14,494 nucleotides of DNA. Source: JAFIEN01 sp051859505 (GTDB lineage: Bacteria > Pseudomonadota > Alphaproteobacteria > Rhodobacterales > Rhodobacteraceae). The notes beneath the pieces were generated by a model. That model was not told the DNA's origin and made no database searches. It saw only the letters and a list, made by a program, of their open reading frames with translations. Location: positions 1-14,494 of the forward strand of contig JBHYFN010000069.1 of assembly GCA_051859505.1 (NCBI GenBank), read 5' to 3'. Below, in pieces: positions 7,013 through 14,494 of this stretch (positions are counted from its first letter, which is position 1; each line of letters opens with the position of its first letter). Made by a program: the position numbers and the translations under genes.

Positions 7013-8572
7013 TCAGCAGGTCCAGGTGTAGCGCGAGAAGTCGTAGTCGAAGCTCATCATCGGGACGGCGTCGAAGCCTTCCAGGCAGTTGTCCATCGCA
7101 TGCTGGACCGTCTGCGCTAGAAGCGGGATCGAGACCATGTGCTCGTCCAGCCTGACCTGAAGCTCCTTGTAGATCTCGGCCTGCTCCGCCACGTCGCCGG
7201 TGGCGCGGGCGGCGTCGATCAGGGCGTCGATCTCGGGATCCTGCAGCCATTCCATGCTGGCCCAGGTGCCCGCCGCATCCGAGTGATACTGCGTGAAGAA
7301 CATCGAATCCGGGCTGGGATAGGTCGGTCCGAAGAAGATCTGGTTCAGGTTCGGCGTCGTCTCGACCGCGCCCGCGATCTCGGTAATGCGGTTCCAGGGG
7401 TCGGGCTGCTGGGTCACGACAAAGCCCATCGGCTCGAGATAGGCCTGCAGCATCAGGCTGATCTCTTCCTCGAAAAGCGTATTGGCCACATAGCCCAGCG
7501 TGATCGGGATCGGCCCGCCCGCATAGGACGAGAGCGCCACCTCTTCGGCTGCGCGTTCCAGATCGAAGACCGGCCCTTCCACATCGGCGGCATGGAAGGC
7601 GGCAAAGGCGGCGGGCAGGACGGTGTTCATCGGCTCGCCGGGGAAGATCACCTGCTGGATCGTCTCGTAATCCACCGCATAGGCCAGCGCGCGGCGGATG
7701 TGGATATCATCGGTCGGCGGCAACTGGCTGTTGAGCTTGAGGTAGAAGGCCGTCGCCGTCGGCTGGCTGTCGAGCTTGAACCGGCCCATAGCCACCAGCG
7801 CCTCGAGCGTGTCGGGCGACTGGAAGGGCGAGGTCATGGTCAACTCGCCCGAGGCGGCCATGGCGCGCACCGTGGCCTCGTCATTGGTGACGATCCAGCG
7901 CACCTCGTCGATCGCGCCCTCGTGCCAGCCCTGATAGTAGTTCGGATCGCGCTTCACGATCATCCGCGAGCCGCGGTCCCAGCTGTCCAGCAGATAGGGG
8001 CCGGAGCCCGCGACATTGGTGGCAAGGAAGGTCTGCCCGTCGTCATCGCCCTCGTTCTCGATCACCAGATCCGAGTTCAGGATCCTGAGCGAGGGCACGG
8101 TCGTCATGAAGGGGGCGAAGGTCTGCGACAGGGTGAAGGTGACGGTCTTGTCATCCTCGGCCACGACATTGCCGGACTCGACGATCCCGACAAAAAGGTT
8201 CGCCGGGCCCTGGTTGATGCGCAAGAGGCGCTCGAAGGAGTAGACCACGTCCTTGGCCTCGACCGGGCTGCCGTCCGAGAAATGCGCATCCGCCCGGATC
8301 GTGAAGGTCACAGAGGTCGCGTCGTCCGAGACAACCCAGCTTTCGGCCAGTTCGGGCACAAGGTTGCCGCTGCTGTCCACCGTCACAAGGCCGTCGTACA
8401 GGTTCACGCTGGCCATGTAATCGGTGTAGTCGCTGATCTTGGCCGGGTCGATCGAACTGAAGATCTGCACCGTGTTCTTGGTCACAACATTCTGGGCCTC
8501 TGCAGCGCCCGCGCCCAGAAAGGCCACCGCGAGCGCGGCAGCCGCAGTCGTCGTCAGAAATCGTGTGGTCAT
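7013..8572 (-). CDS. Family 5 extracellular solute-binding protein (peptide/opine/nickel type)
   Basis: A 519-residue periplasmic binding protein (SBP_bac_5), the substrate-capturing part of the importer encoded downstream. An N-terminal signal peptide (MTTRFL, hydrophobic alanine-rich core) ends with AEA at residues 24-26, a good signal peptidase I site; with no lipobox cysteine the mature protein should be soluble in the periplasm. Family landmarks are YDGLVTVDSSGNLVPELAESW, FTIRADAHFSDGSPVEAKDVVYSFER and GSGPYLLDSWDRGSRMIVKRDPNYYQGW (parts of residues 59-230). The only two cysteines are Cys496 and the C-terminal residue Cys519, which could form a disulfide closing the C-terminus. The start at 8572 has an AGGGGA ribosome site 5 nt upstream. 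Ligand class cannot be deduced: the family binds peptides, opines, nickel chelates, glutathione and more. Confidence 0.93.
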   Translation of the reverse strand: MTTRFLTTTAAAALAVAFLGAGAAEAQNVVTKNTVQIFSSIDPAKISDYTDYMASVNLYDGLVTVDSSGNLVPELAESWVVSDDATSVTFTIRADAHFSDGSPVEAKDVVYSFERLLRINQGPANLFVGIVESGNVVAEDDKTVTFTLSQTFAPFMTTVPSLRILNSDLVIENEGDDDGQTFLATNVAGSGPYLLDSWDRGSRMIVKRDPNYYQGWHEGAIDEVRWIVTNDEATVRAMAASGELTMTSPFQSPDTLEALVAMGRFKLDSQPTATAFYLKLNSQLPPTDDIHIRRALAYAVDYETIQQVIFPGEPMNTVLPAAFAAFHAADVEGPVFDLERAAEEVALSSYAGGPIPITLGYVANTLFEEEISLMLQAYLEPMGFVVTQQPDPWNRITEIAGAVETTPNLNQIFFGPTYPSPDSMFFTQYHSDAAGTWASMEWLQDPEIDALIDAARATGDVAEQAEIYKELQVRLDEHMVSIPLLAQTVQHAMDNCLEGFDAVPMMSFDYDFSRYTWTC

Positions 8573-8596
8573 CTCATTCCCCTGTCATGAGCAGCG

Positions 8597-8616
8597 GGGG
8601 CCGTTCAGGCGGCCCC
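8597..8616 (-). promoter_or_regulatory. Hairpin in 5' leader of the importer operon
   Basis: A 7-bp perfect GC stem (8597-8603 with 8610-8616) with a 6-nt loop, about 25 nt upstream of the binding-protein start. There is no T-run on either strand. It could shape the leader of the importer mRNA or contribute to ending the regulator transcript. The structure is seen; the role is unknown. Confidence 0.5.
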
Positions 8617-8665
8617 TTCCGCCGATCAGGATCAGTCAGGGCAAGCCCGTCCCGCAATGCCGATT

Positions 8666-8699
8666 ACGGATAGGTTTTTGTGCAAAACGGATAGGTTTT
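8666..8699 (-). promoter_or_regulatory. Tandem direct repeat, probable activator-binding site
   Basis: The 13-bp sequence AAAACCTATCCGT (minus strand) occurs twice without mismatch, at 8687-8699 and 8666-8678. The spacing of 21 bp is two helical turns, so both copies face the same side of the DNA. They lie about 95-130 bp upstream of the binding-protein start, in the only sizeable gap of the gene cluster and just after the MalT-like regulator gene. Directly repeated boxes are how MalT-type LuxR-domain activators bind, so this is the obvious candidate operator for the neighbouring regulator. The repeat is seen; the protein-site pairing is inferred. Confidence 0.65.
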
Positions 8700-8704
8700 G
8701 GCGC

Positions 8705-8727
8705 TGGCGTGACGTTACGTCAGGCCA
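8705..8727. promoter_or_regulatory. Interrupted palindrome over the regulator stop codon
   Basis: The core TGACGTTACGTCA (8710-8722) is a perfect dyad with 6-bp arms around a single T. After one mismatched pair the symmetry continues for four more pairs, giving a 23-bp element. It contains the TGA stop of the MalT-like gene. The one-base centre makes a DNA dyad, bound by a dimeric protein, more plausible than an RNA hairpin. Confidence 0.5.
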
Positions 8728-11104
8728 CCAGCCGCAGGGCCTGTGCCGCGGCCACCGCCTCGCGCCGGGTGTGGCAGCCCAACTTGCGATAAAGATTGGC
8801 AAGATGGAATTTCACCGTGGCCTCGCTCAGCCCCATCAGATTGGCGATGACCTTGTTGGTCGAGCCTTCGGCCAGCGCGTTGAGGATCCGGATCTCCTGC
8901 CGGGTCAGCCCCTGCGCCAGCCCGCGCCGGGCACGGCCGGGGCCGGTTTCACCCAACTGCCGCAGAAGCCTGCGAATCGTCTCGGACCGGGCAAGGCTTT
9001 CGCGCAGCTTGCGCGATCCGGTCAGTTCGGCCAGCACCGCGCGCTCTTCGCCAAGGCTGGCGATGCAGCCCAGCCGCGCGGCGCGTTCAAGGGTCTGGCG
9101 CAACTGCGATTCCGCCTCGGGCAGGCGCCGCTGGCGCCGCAGGACGCGCGCGCGCCAAAGCTCGACCCCGATCCGCTGGCGCTGGGTCAGATGCGGGTTG
9201 TCGAGCATGAAGGCAAGGCTGCGCTCCAGCCCCGGCCGCCCCGGCTCGTGCCAGGCAAGGTGGCGCAGCCAGACCAGCGCCAGCGCCACCTCGTCGCGGT
9301 CGGAGAGGGCGGCCAGCCTTTCGCCGGCGGTTTCGACGAAGCCCAAGGTCACATCCAGCGGCAGGGTGGCGGCGCGCGACATCGCCTCTTGCCAGCGGTT
9401 GCCGTTCTGCAGGATCGTGATCTCGCGGATGTCGATCATCGTTCCGAACTGGGCCGAGCGCGCCTCGGTCACGCGCCAGCGGTCAAGGAAGGCGCGAGCC
9501 GCCATGATCGAGAAGTGATCAAGCAGCGCCTGAGAGCCATAGACCAGCACCAGCTCGATCATCGTGGGCCAGATCTCGCCCTGCGCGAAATCATCGAGAT
9601 CCAGCGAGAGGAACCGGTTGAGCGGCTCCGCATCCCCCTGTTCATAGGCGATGCAGGCCCGGAACAGCGCCAGAAGCCGCGTGTCGCCCGGGCTGTCATG
9701 GCCTGCGCGGGCCAGATGGGCCGCTGCCGCCTCGGCCTGCTTGCGCGCGGCGGCGGGATTGCCGAGGAACAGCTGGATCACGCCGCGGTGCAGGTCGATG
9801 TAGAAGGACAGGATCGGGATATCGGCGCGGTCATAATGGCTGGCGGCGCGGATCGCAGTATCCTCGGCCTCTGCGAAACGTCGGGCACGCATGTAGAACT
9901 CCAGGACGGCATTGTAGAACGAGCCCCGCCGCAGATCGTCCTCGGCCCCAAGCTCGGCCAGCAGGCGGTAGGCAAGGTCGAGGTATCGAGGGTGAAGGTC
10001 GAAATCCTCCCATGTCTGCAAGAGCAGCCTGATGAAGCGAAAATCCAGCGAGAAGAGGTCACGCCGTCCGATCACCTCGAAGCTTTCCTCGGCCAAGGGG
10101 CCGTAGCGGTCGATCAGGATGCGGCGGGTCAGCGGCACCTCGCCGCGCTTGATCGCCTGCACCGCGCGGCAGAGGACCAGCACATCCTCTTGCCGCGCCA
10201 TCTCGGGCGGGAAGCCTGCGAGCATCCGGTCGAAGGCGGCGGGGCCGAAGCGGTGGATGAAAAACGGGCCGTCAGCCGCACGCAGGGTATCGAGCGCGGC
10301 CTGCCATGCGCCGATTTTCTGAAACAGGGCCAGCGCCTCGGGCACCCGTCCCAGACCGGCCAATGTGGTGGCGATGGCGCGGGCCTGCACCGGATCGTCG
10401 CTGCGTTCGGCCAGAAGTGCTGCGGTGGCGCGGGCAAGGGGCACGCGGCAGGCGGCGAGGGGTGGGGGAAGGGCAGGGGGCAGCTGGGCGGGCAGGTTGG
10501 GGGTCAGGTCGGGGGGCAGGTCTTTATCACCGGGCCCGAGGAAGGGCAGGCCCCGGACAAGGTCGGCCGTCAGGCGGTTCGCCTGTCCGTCAAGCAGCAT
10601 CTGCAGCACCACGAGCCGCACCGTGGGCAGGGGCCGCAGGATATCGTCGCGCAGGAAATCCGTCATCGCGGCCAGCGATCCGTCTGGCCCCCCCGGCCCG
10701 GACCCCGCCGCCAGAAGGCAGGCCCAGCCGCCGGTTCGCGCAAATAGGGCCGGGCCGATCTCTTCGGCGGTGAACAGCAGATCCTCGGTGCCGTAGCGGC
10801 TGACCCGGCCATAGACCTCGGCCCGGGCCAGCCCGGGCACGGCGGTTTCGGGCCGTTTGACAAGGATCAGCGCGCCCTCGCCATAGGACCGGTCGGGCAG
10901 GGGGGCGGACTGCGCCACCGGGGGAATGTCCCAGAAGGTCACGCCCTCGGGCGGTGCCTCGGCCCCGCGCCAGATCGGGCGACCCTGCGCGAGGTCTTCG
11001 GCCAGCCAGCTTTTCCCGGTGCCGGCCGGCCCCTCGATCACCACGACCTGCGCCGGATCGGCGGCGATCCGCGCGACAAGGGCAGGGCGCGCCAGCCGGG
11101 TCAT
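8720..11104 (-). CDS. MalT/LAL-like transcriptional regulator with P-loop and LuxR-type HTH
   Basis: A 794-residue regulator. A P-loop GPAGTGKS (residues 25-32) opens the N-terminal NTPase part; LILVKRP (79-85), DLLFTAEEI (108-116) and RTGGWACLLAAG (123-134) correspond to later MalT-type motifs. A proline-rich linker (196-217) follows, then a long helical, TPR-like region rich in leucine and alanine (about 230-700). The last 65-70 residues are a LuxR/NarL-type helix-turn-helix: LTRQEIRILNALAEGSTNKVIANLMGLSEATVKFHLANLYRKLG (described here in part). Compared with MalT (about 900 residues) the P-loop-to-sensor segment is short and I find no clear Walker B Asp-Asp. The start at 11104 overlaps the oxyR stop (ATGA). 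It probably activates the importer operon downstream; its inducer is unknown. The open frame continues upstream across oxyR but is not coding there. Confidence 0.87.
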   Translation of the reverse strand: MTRLARPALVARIAADPAQVVVIEGPAGTGKSWLAEDLAQGRPIWRGAEAPPEGVTFWDIPPVAQSAPLPDRSYGEGALILVKRPETAVPGLARAEVYGRVSRYGTEDLLFTAEEIGPALFARTGGWACLLAAGSGPGGPDGSLAAMTDFLRDDILRPLPTVRLVVLQMLLDGQANRLTADLVRGLPFLGPGDKDLPPDLTPNLPAQLPPALPPPLAACRVPLARATAALLAERSDDPVQARAIATTLAGLGRVPEALALFQKIGAWQAALDTLRAADGPFFIHRFGPAAFDRMLAGFPPEMARQEDVLVLCRAVQAIKRGEVPLTRRILIDRYGPLAEESFEVIGRRDLFSLDFRFIRLLLQTWEDFDLHPRYLDLAYRLLAELGAEDDLRRGSFYNAVLEFYMRARRFAEAEDTAIRAASHYDRADIPILSFYIDLHRGVIQLFLGNPAAARKQAEAAAAHLARAGHDSPGDTRLLALFRACIAYEQGDAEPLNRFLSLDLDDFAQGEIWPTMIELVLVYGSQALLDHFSIMAARAFLDRWRVTEARSAQFGTMIDIREITILQNGNRWQEAMSRAATLPLDVTLGFVETAGERLAALSDRDEVALALVWLRHLAWHEPGRPGLERSLAFMLDNPHLTQRQRIGVELWRARVLRRQRRLPEAESQLRQTLERAARLGCIASLGEERAVLAELTGSRKLRESLARSETIRRLLRQLGETGPGRARRGLAQGLTRQEIRILNALAEGSTNKVIANLMGLSEATVKFHLANLYRKLGCHTRREAVAAAQALRLVA

Positions 11105-12108
11105 GGGTTCCCGGCCCCTTCCACCTTGGCCCCTTCCACCTTGGCCCTGCCTGCCTTGGCCCCGCCCACTTCGGCCCCACCAACTTCGGCCCCGACCACC
11201 TCGCCCCGGCCAAGGCCCATCTCTTCGGCCACCTGCCGCACGACCTGGGCGATCTCGGCCAGTTGCCGCGACAGCGGGCTTGTCTTGCGCCAGACCATGC
11301 CGATCGTCCGCGTCGGGCGGGGCGCGCGGAACCGCGCGATCGAAACCTCGGCCATGCGGGTTTCCAGCGGCACGGCCATTTCCGGGATCAGGGTCACGCC
11401 GATCCCCGACCCGACCATCTGCACCAATGTGGTCAGCGAGCTTCCGTCCAGAAGCTCTTGCGGCTGCGTGGCGGTCATCGCGCAGAACGAGAGCGCCTGA
11501 TCCCGGAAGCAATGCCCCTCTTCCAGCAGAAGCAGCCGCATCTCGCGCAGCACCTCGGCCCCCGGGACCGGCTTGCCGGCCTCGCTGGCCGGACGGACCA
11601 GCACGAATTCCTCGGAAAACAGCGCCACCTCGGCCAGCGCCGGTTCCGAGACGGGCAGCGCCACGATGGCGGTATCGAGCCGCCCCTCGGCCAGCTCGGC
11701 CAGTAGGCGCGGGGTGACGGTTTCGCGGGCCTGGATCTCGATCCCGGGATGGGCCCGGGCCAGACCGGCGATCACGCGGGGCAGAAGGTAGGGCGCGGCC
11801 GTCGGGATCACGCCGATCCGGAGCCGGCCGGCAAAGCGGTCCTGCGTGGCGCGGGCCAGATCTCCCAGCTCTTCGACCGCGCGCAGGATCTCGCGCGCGC
11901 GGGCGGAGAAGGCCTCGCCGAACTGGGTCAGCCGCACCTCGCGGGCGCCGCGTTCGAACAGGTCGGTGCCGAGGCTGGCCTCCAGCTCCTTGATCTGCAT
12001 CGAAAGGGCGGGCTGGGTGACCGAGCAAAGCTCGGCCGCGCGCCCGAAATGGCCCTGCCGCGACAGGGCATCGACATAGCGCAACTGCTTCAAGGTCAGA
12101 TTCTGCAT
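11101..12108 (-). CDS. oxyR: LysR-type peroxide-sensing regulator OxyR
   Basis: A 335-residue LysR-family regulator. The N-terminal winged helix-turn-helix reads MQNLTLKQLRYVDALSRQGHF, then AAELCSVTQPALSMQIKELE (parts of residues 1-43), followed by the LysR substrate domain (about 95-295). The OxyR signature is GHCFRDQALSFC: Cys200 and Cys209, nine apart, match the redox pair Cys199/Cys208 of E. coli OxyR. The protein is divergent from katG, its classical target, so it should activate katG when oxidised by peroxide. The start at 12108 fits the family N-terminus; the ribosome site there is weak (AAGATG). Beyond the normal end (about residue 300) there is a repetitive tail of Gly-Ala-Glu/Lys-Val-Gly/Glu units (306-333), encoded by tandem repeats and absent from typical OxyR. 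The stop overlaps the regulator gene downstream by 4 bp. Confidence 0.95.
   Translation of the reverse strand: MQNLTLKQLRYVDALSRQGHFGRAAELCSVTQPALSMQIKELEASLGTDLFERGAREVRLTQFGEAFSARAREILRAVEELGDLARATQDRFAGRLRIGVIPTAAPYLLPRVIAGLARAHPGIEIQARETVTPRLLAELAEGRLDTAIVALPVSEPALAEVALFSEEFVLVRPASEAGKPVPGAEVLREMRLLLLEEGHCFRDQALSFCAMTATQPQELLDGSSLTTLVQMVGSGIGVTLIPEMAVPLETRMAEVSIARFRAPRPTRTIGMVWRKTSPLSRQLAEIAQVVRQVAEEMGLGRGEVVGAEVGGAEVGGAKAGRAKVEGAKVEGAGNP
11113..11202 (-). repeat. Six 15-bp tandem repeats encoding the OxyR C-terminal tail
   Basis: Six consecutive 15-bp units run across 11113-11202; on the plus strand each begins GGCC(C/G). The two units at 11113-11127 and 11128-11142 are identical (GGCCCCTTCCACCTT) and the others diverge progressively. 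Because 15 is a multiple of three, they encode five-residue units such as GAEVG and GAKVE in OxyR. On the mRNA the identical units carry GGAAGGGG, purine-rich like a ribosome site, shortly before the start codon of the MalT-like gene. Confidence 0.85.
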
Positions 12109-12121
12109 AAGTGCATCTTAT
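12107..12121. promoter_or_regulatory. LysR-type box (ATAAG-N5-CTTAT) over the oxyR start
   Basis: A perfect inverted repeat, ATAAG TGCAT CTTAT, containing the T-N11-A pattern of LysR-family sites (T12108, A12120) and overlapping the oxyR start codon. It lies in an AT-richer pocket of an otherwise GC-rich window. A LysR regulator binding here would block its own transcription, the usual autoregulation in this family. Binding by OxyR is inferred. Confidence 0.5.
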
Positions 12122-12142
12122 CGTCGCAATCAGAAAATCCAA
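12115..12142 (-). promoter_or_regulatory. Possible oxyR promoter
   Basis: On the minus strand TTGGAT (12137-12142) and TAAGAT (12115-12120) are separated by 16 bp. They match the sigma-70 boxes only partly (3/6 and 4/6). Transcription would begin almost at the oxyR ATG, giving a leaderless or near-leaderless message, consistent with the weak ribosome site. This is a tentative reading. Confidence 0.25.
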
Positions 12143-12161
12143 CTTAAACTAATGATGCGAC
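12123..12161. promoter_or_regulatory. Wide inverted repeat in the oxyR-katG divergent region
   Basis: GTCGCA (12123-12128) and TGCGAC (12156-12161) are exact inverted copies, centred at 12142 in an AT-rich spacer of 27 bp between the two divergent genes. The overall span is similar to the long footprints of tetrameric OxyR. The canonical ATAG-type OxyR pattern is not evident, so the assignment is speculative. Confidence 0.3.
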
Positions 12162-12194
12162 TCTGGTATGCGGCTCGCCAAGGGGGGATGTGGA

Positions 12195-12235
12195 CGGGTT
12201 CGGTCGGCGGGTTCAACGGAACCGGCCCGAACCCG
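12195..12235 (+). promoter_or_regulatory. Two-tier hairpin in the katG leader
   Basis: The outer stem is 9 bp (CGGGTTCGG at 12195-12203 with CCGAACCCG at 12227-12235). Nested within it is a 5-bp stem (12210-12214 with 12219-12223) and a 4-nt loop. It ends about 40 nt before the katG ribosome site and has no T-run, so it looks like a leader structure rather than a terminator. The rest of the 12109-12286 intergenic stretch holds the LysR-type elements listed separately and the katG ribosome site. Confidence 0.55.
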
Positions 12236-12286
12236 AAAGGCCGCGTCCCGACCCGCCAGAGATTGTCTCGAGCAAAGGAGAACTCC

Positions 12287-14494
<2,208 letters not shown>

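Noticed and set aside
10454..10519. Repetitive G-rich stretch as a possible independent repeat or regulatory element
   Set aside because: It is explained by an in-frame proline/leucine-rich linker (residues 196-217) of the MalT-like protein; units are irregular.
8657..10747. A 696-residue open frame on the plus strand opposite the MalT-like gene
   Set aside because: Composition is dominated by Arg, Gln, His, Gly and Pro with no recognisable domain. It is the expected antisense shadow of a GC-rich gene whose minus-strand product has clear P-loop and HTH motifs.
11105..12142. N-terminal extension of the MalT-like frame to an upstream ATG
   Set aside because: The extra residues are Arg/Gly/Pro-rich and lie over oxyR, which is certain. 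The P-loop region begins naturally after the ATG at 11104.

Overview
The window is uniformly GC-rich, tightly packed and has a clear Gram-negative gene style: a soluble periplasmic binding protein without a lipobox, and an OxyR/KatG pair. It looks like chromosomal DNA from an alphaproteobacterium, most likely Rhodobacterales (Rhodobacter/Paracoccus relatives). That placement rests on codon style and the divergent oxyR-katG pair and is an inference. There are eleven protein-coding genes, ten on the minus strand and one (katG) on the plus strand. I see no tRNA, rRNA, CRISPR array, insertion sequence or other mobile element.

Right end (about 11.1-14.5 kb): katG, a catalase-peroxidase, runs to the right edge and lacks only its last few codons. 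It is divergent from oxyR, a LysR-type peroxide sensor with both redox cysteines. The 178-bp divergent region holds a LysR-type box over the oxyR start, a wide inverted repeat, and a long hairpin in the katG leader. OxyR ends in an unusual tail encoded by six 15-bp tandem repeats, and its stop overlaps the start of the next gene.

Middle (8.7-11.1 kb): a 794-residue regulator with an N-terminal P-loop and a C-terminal LuxR-type helix-turn-helix (MalT/LAL-like). It is coupled to oxyR by an ATGA overlap. Downstream comes a 147-bp gap with a 13-bp direct repeat at 21-bp spacing, a dyad over the regulator's stop codon, and a hairpin. This gap is the likely control region of the next operon.

Left part (1-8.6 kb): one polycistron transcribed leftward. 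It encodes a family 5 solute-binding protein, two Dpp/Opp-type permeases, two ABC ATPases, a short HyuA-type hydantoinase/oxoprolinase, and two tandem DUF917 (S-methyl-thiohydantoin desulfurase family) proteins. The second DUF917 gene runs off the left edge. A perfect 14-bp-stem hairpin separates the binding-protein gene from the rest. Every later junction is an overlap or a gap of about 11 bp, indicating translational coupling.

Working model (inference): an importer brings in a peptide-like or cyclic ureide/thiohydantoin-like nitrogen compound. The HyuA-like ATPase and the DUF917 pair process it, under a MalT-like regulator genetically tied to the peroxide response.
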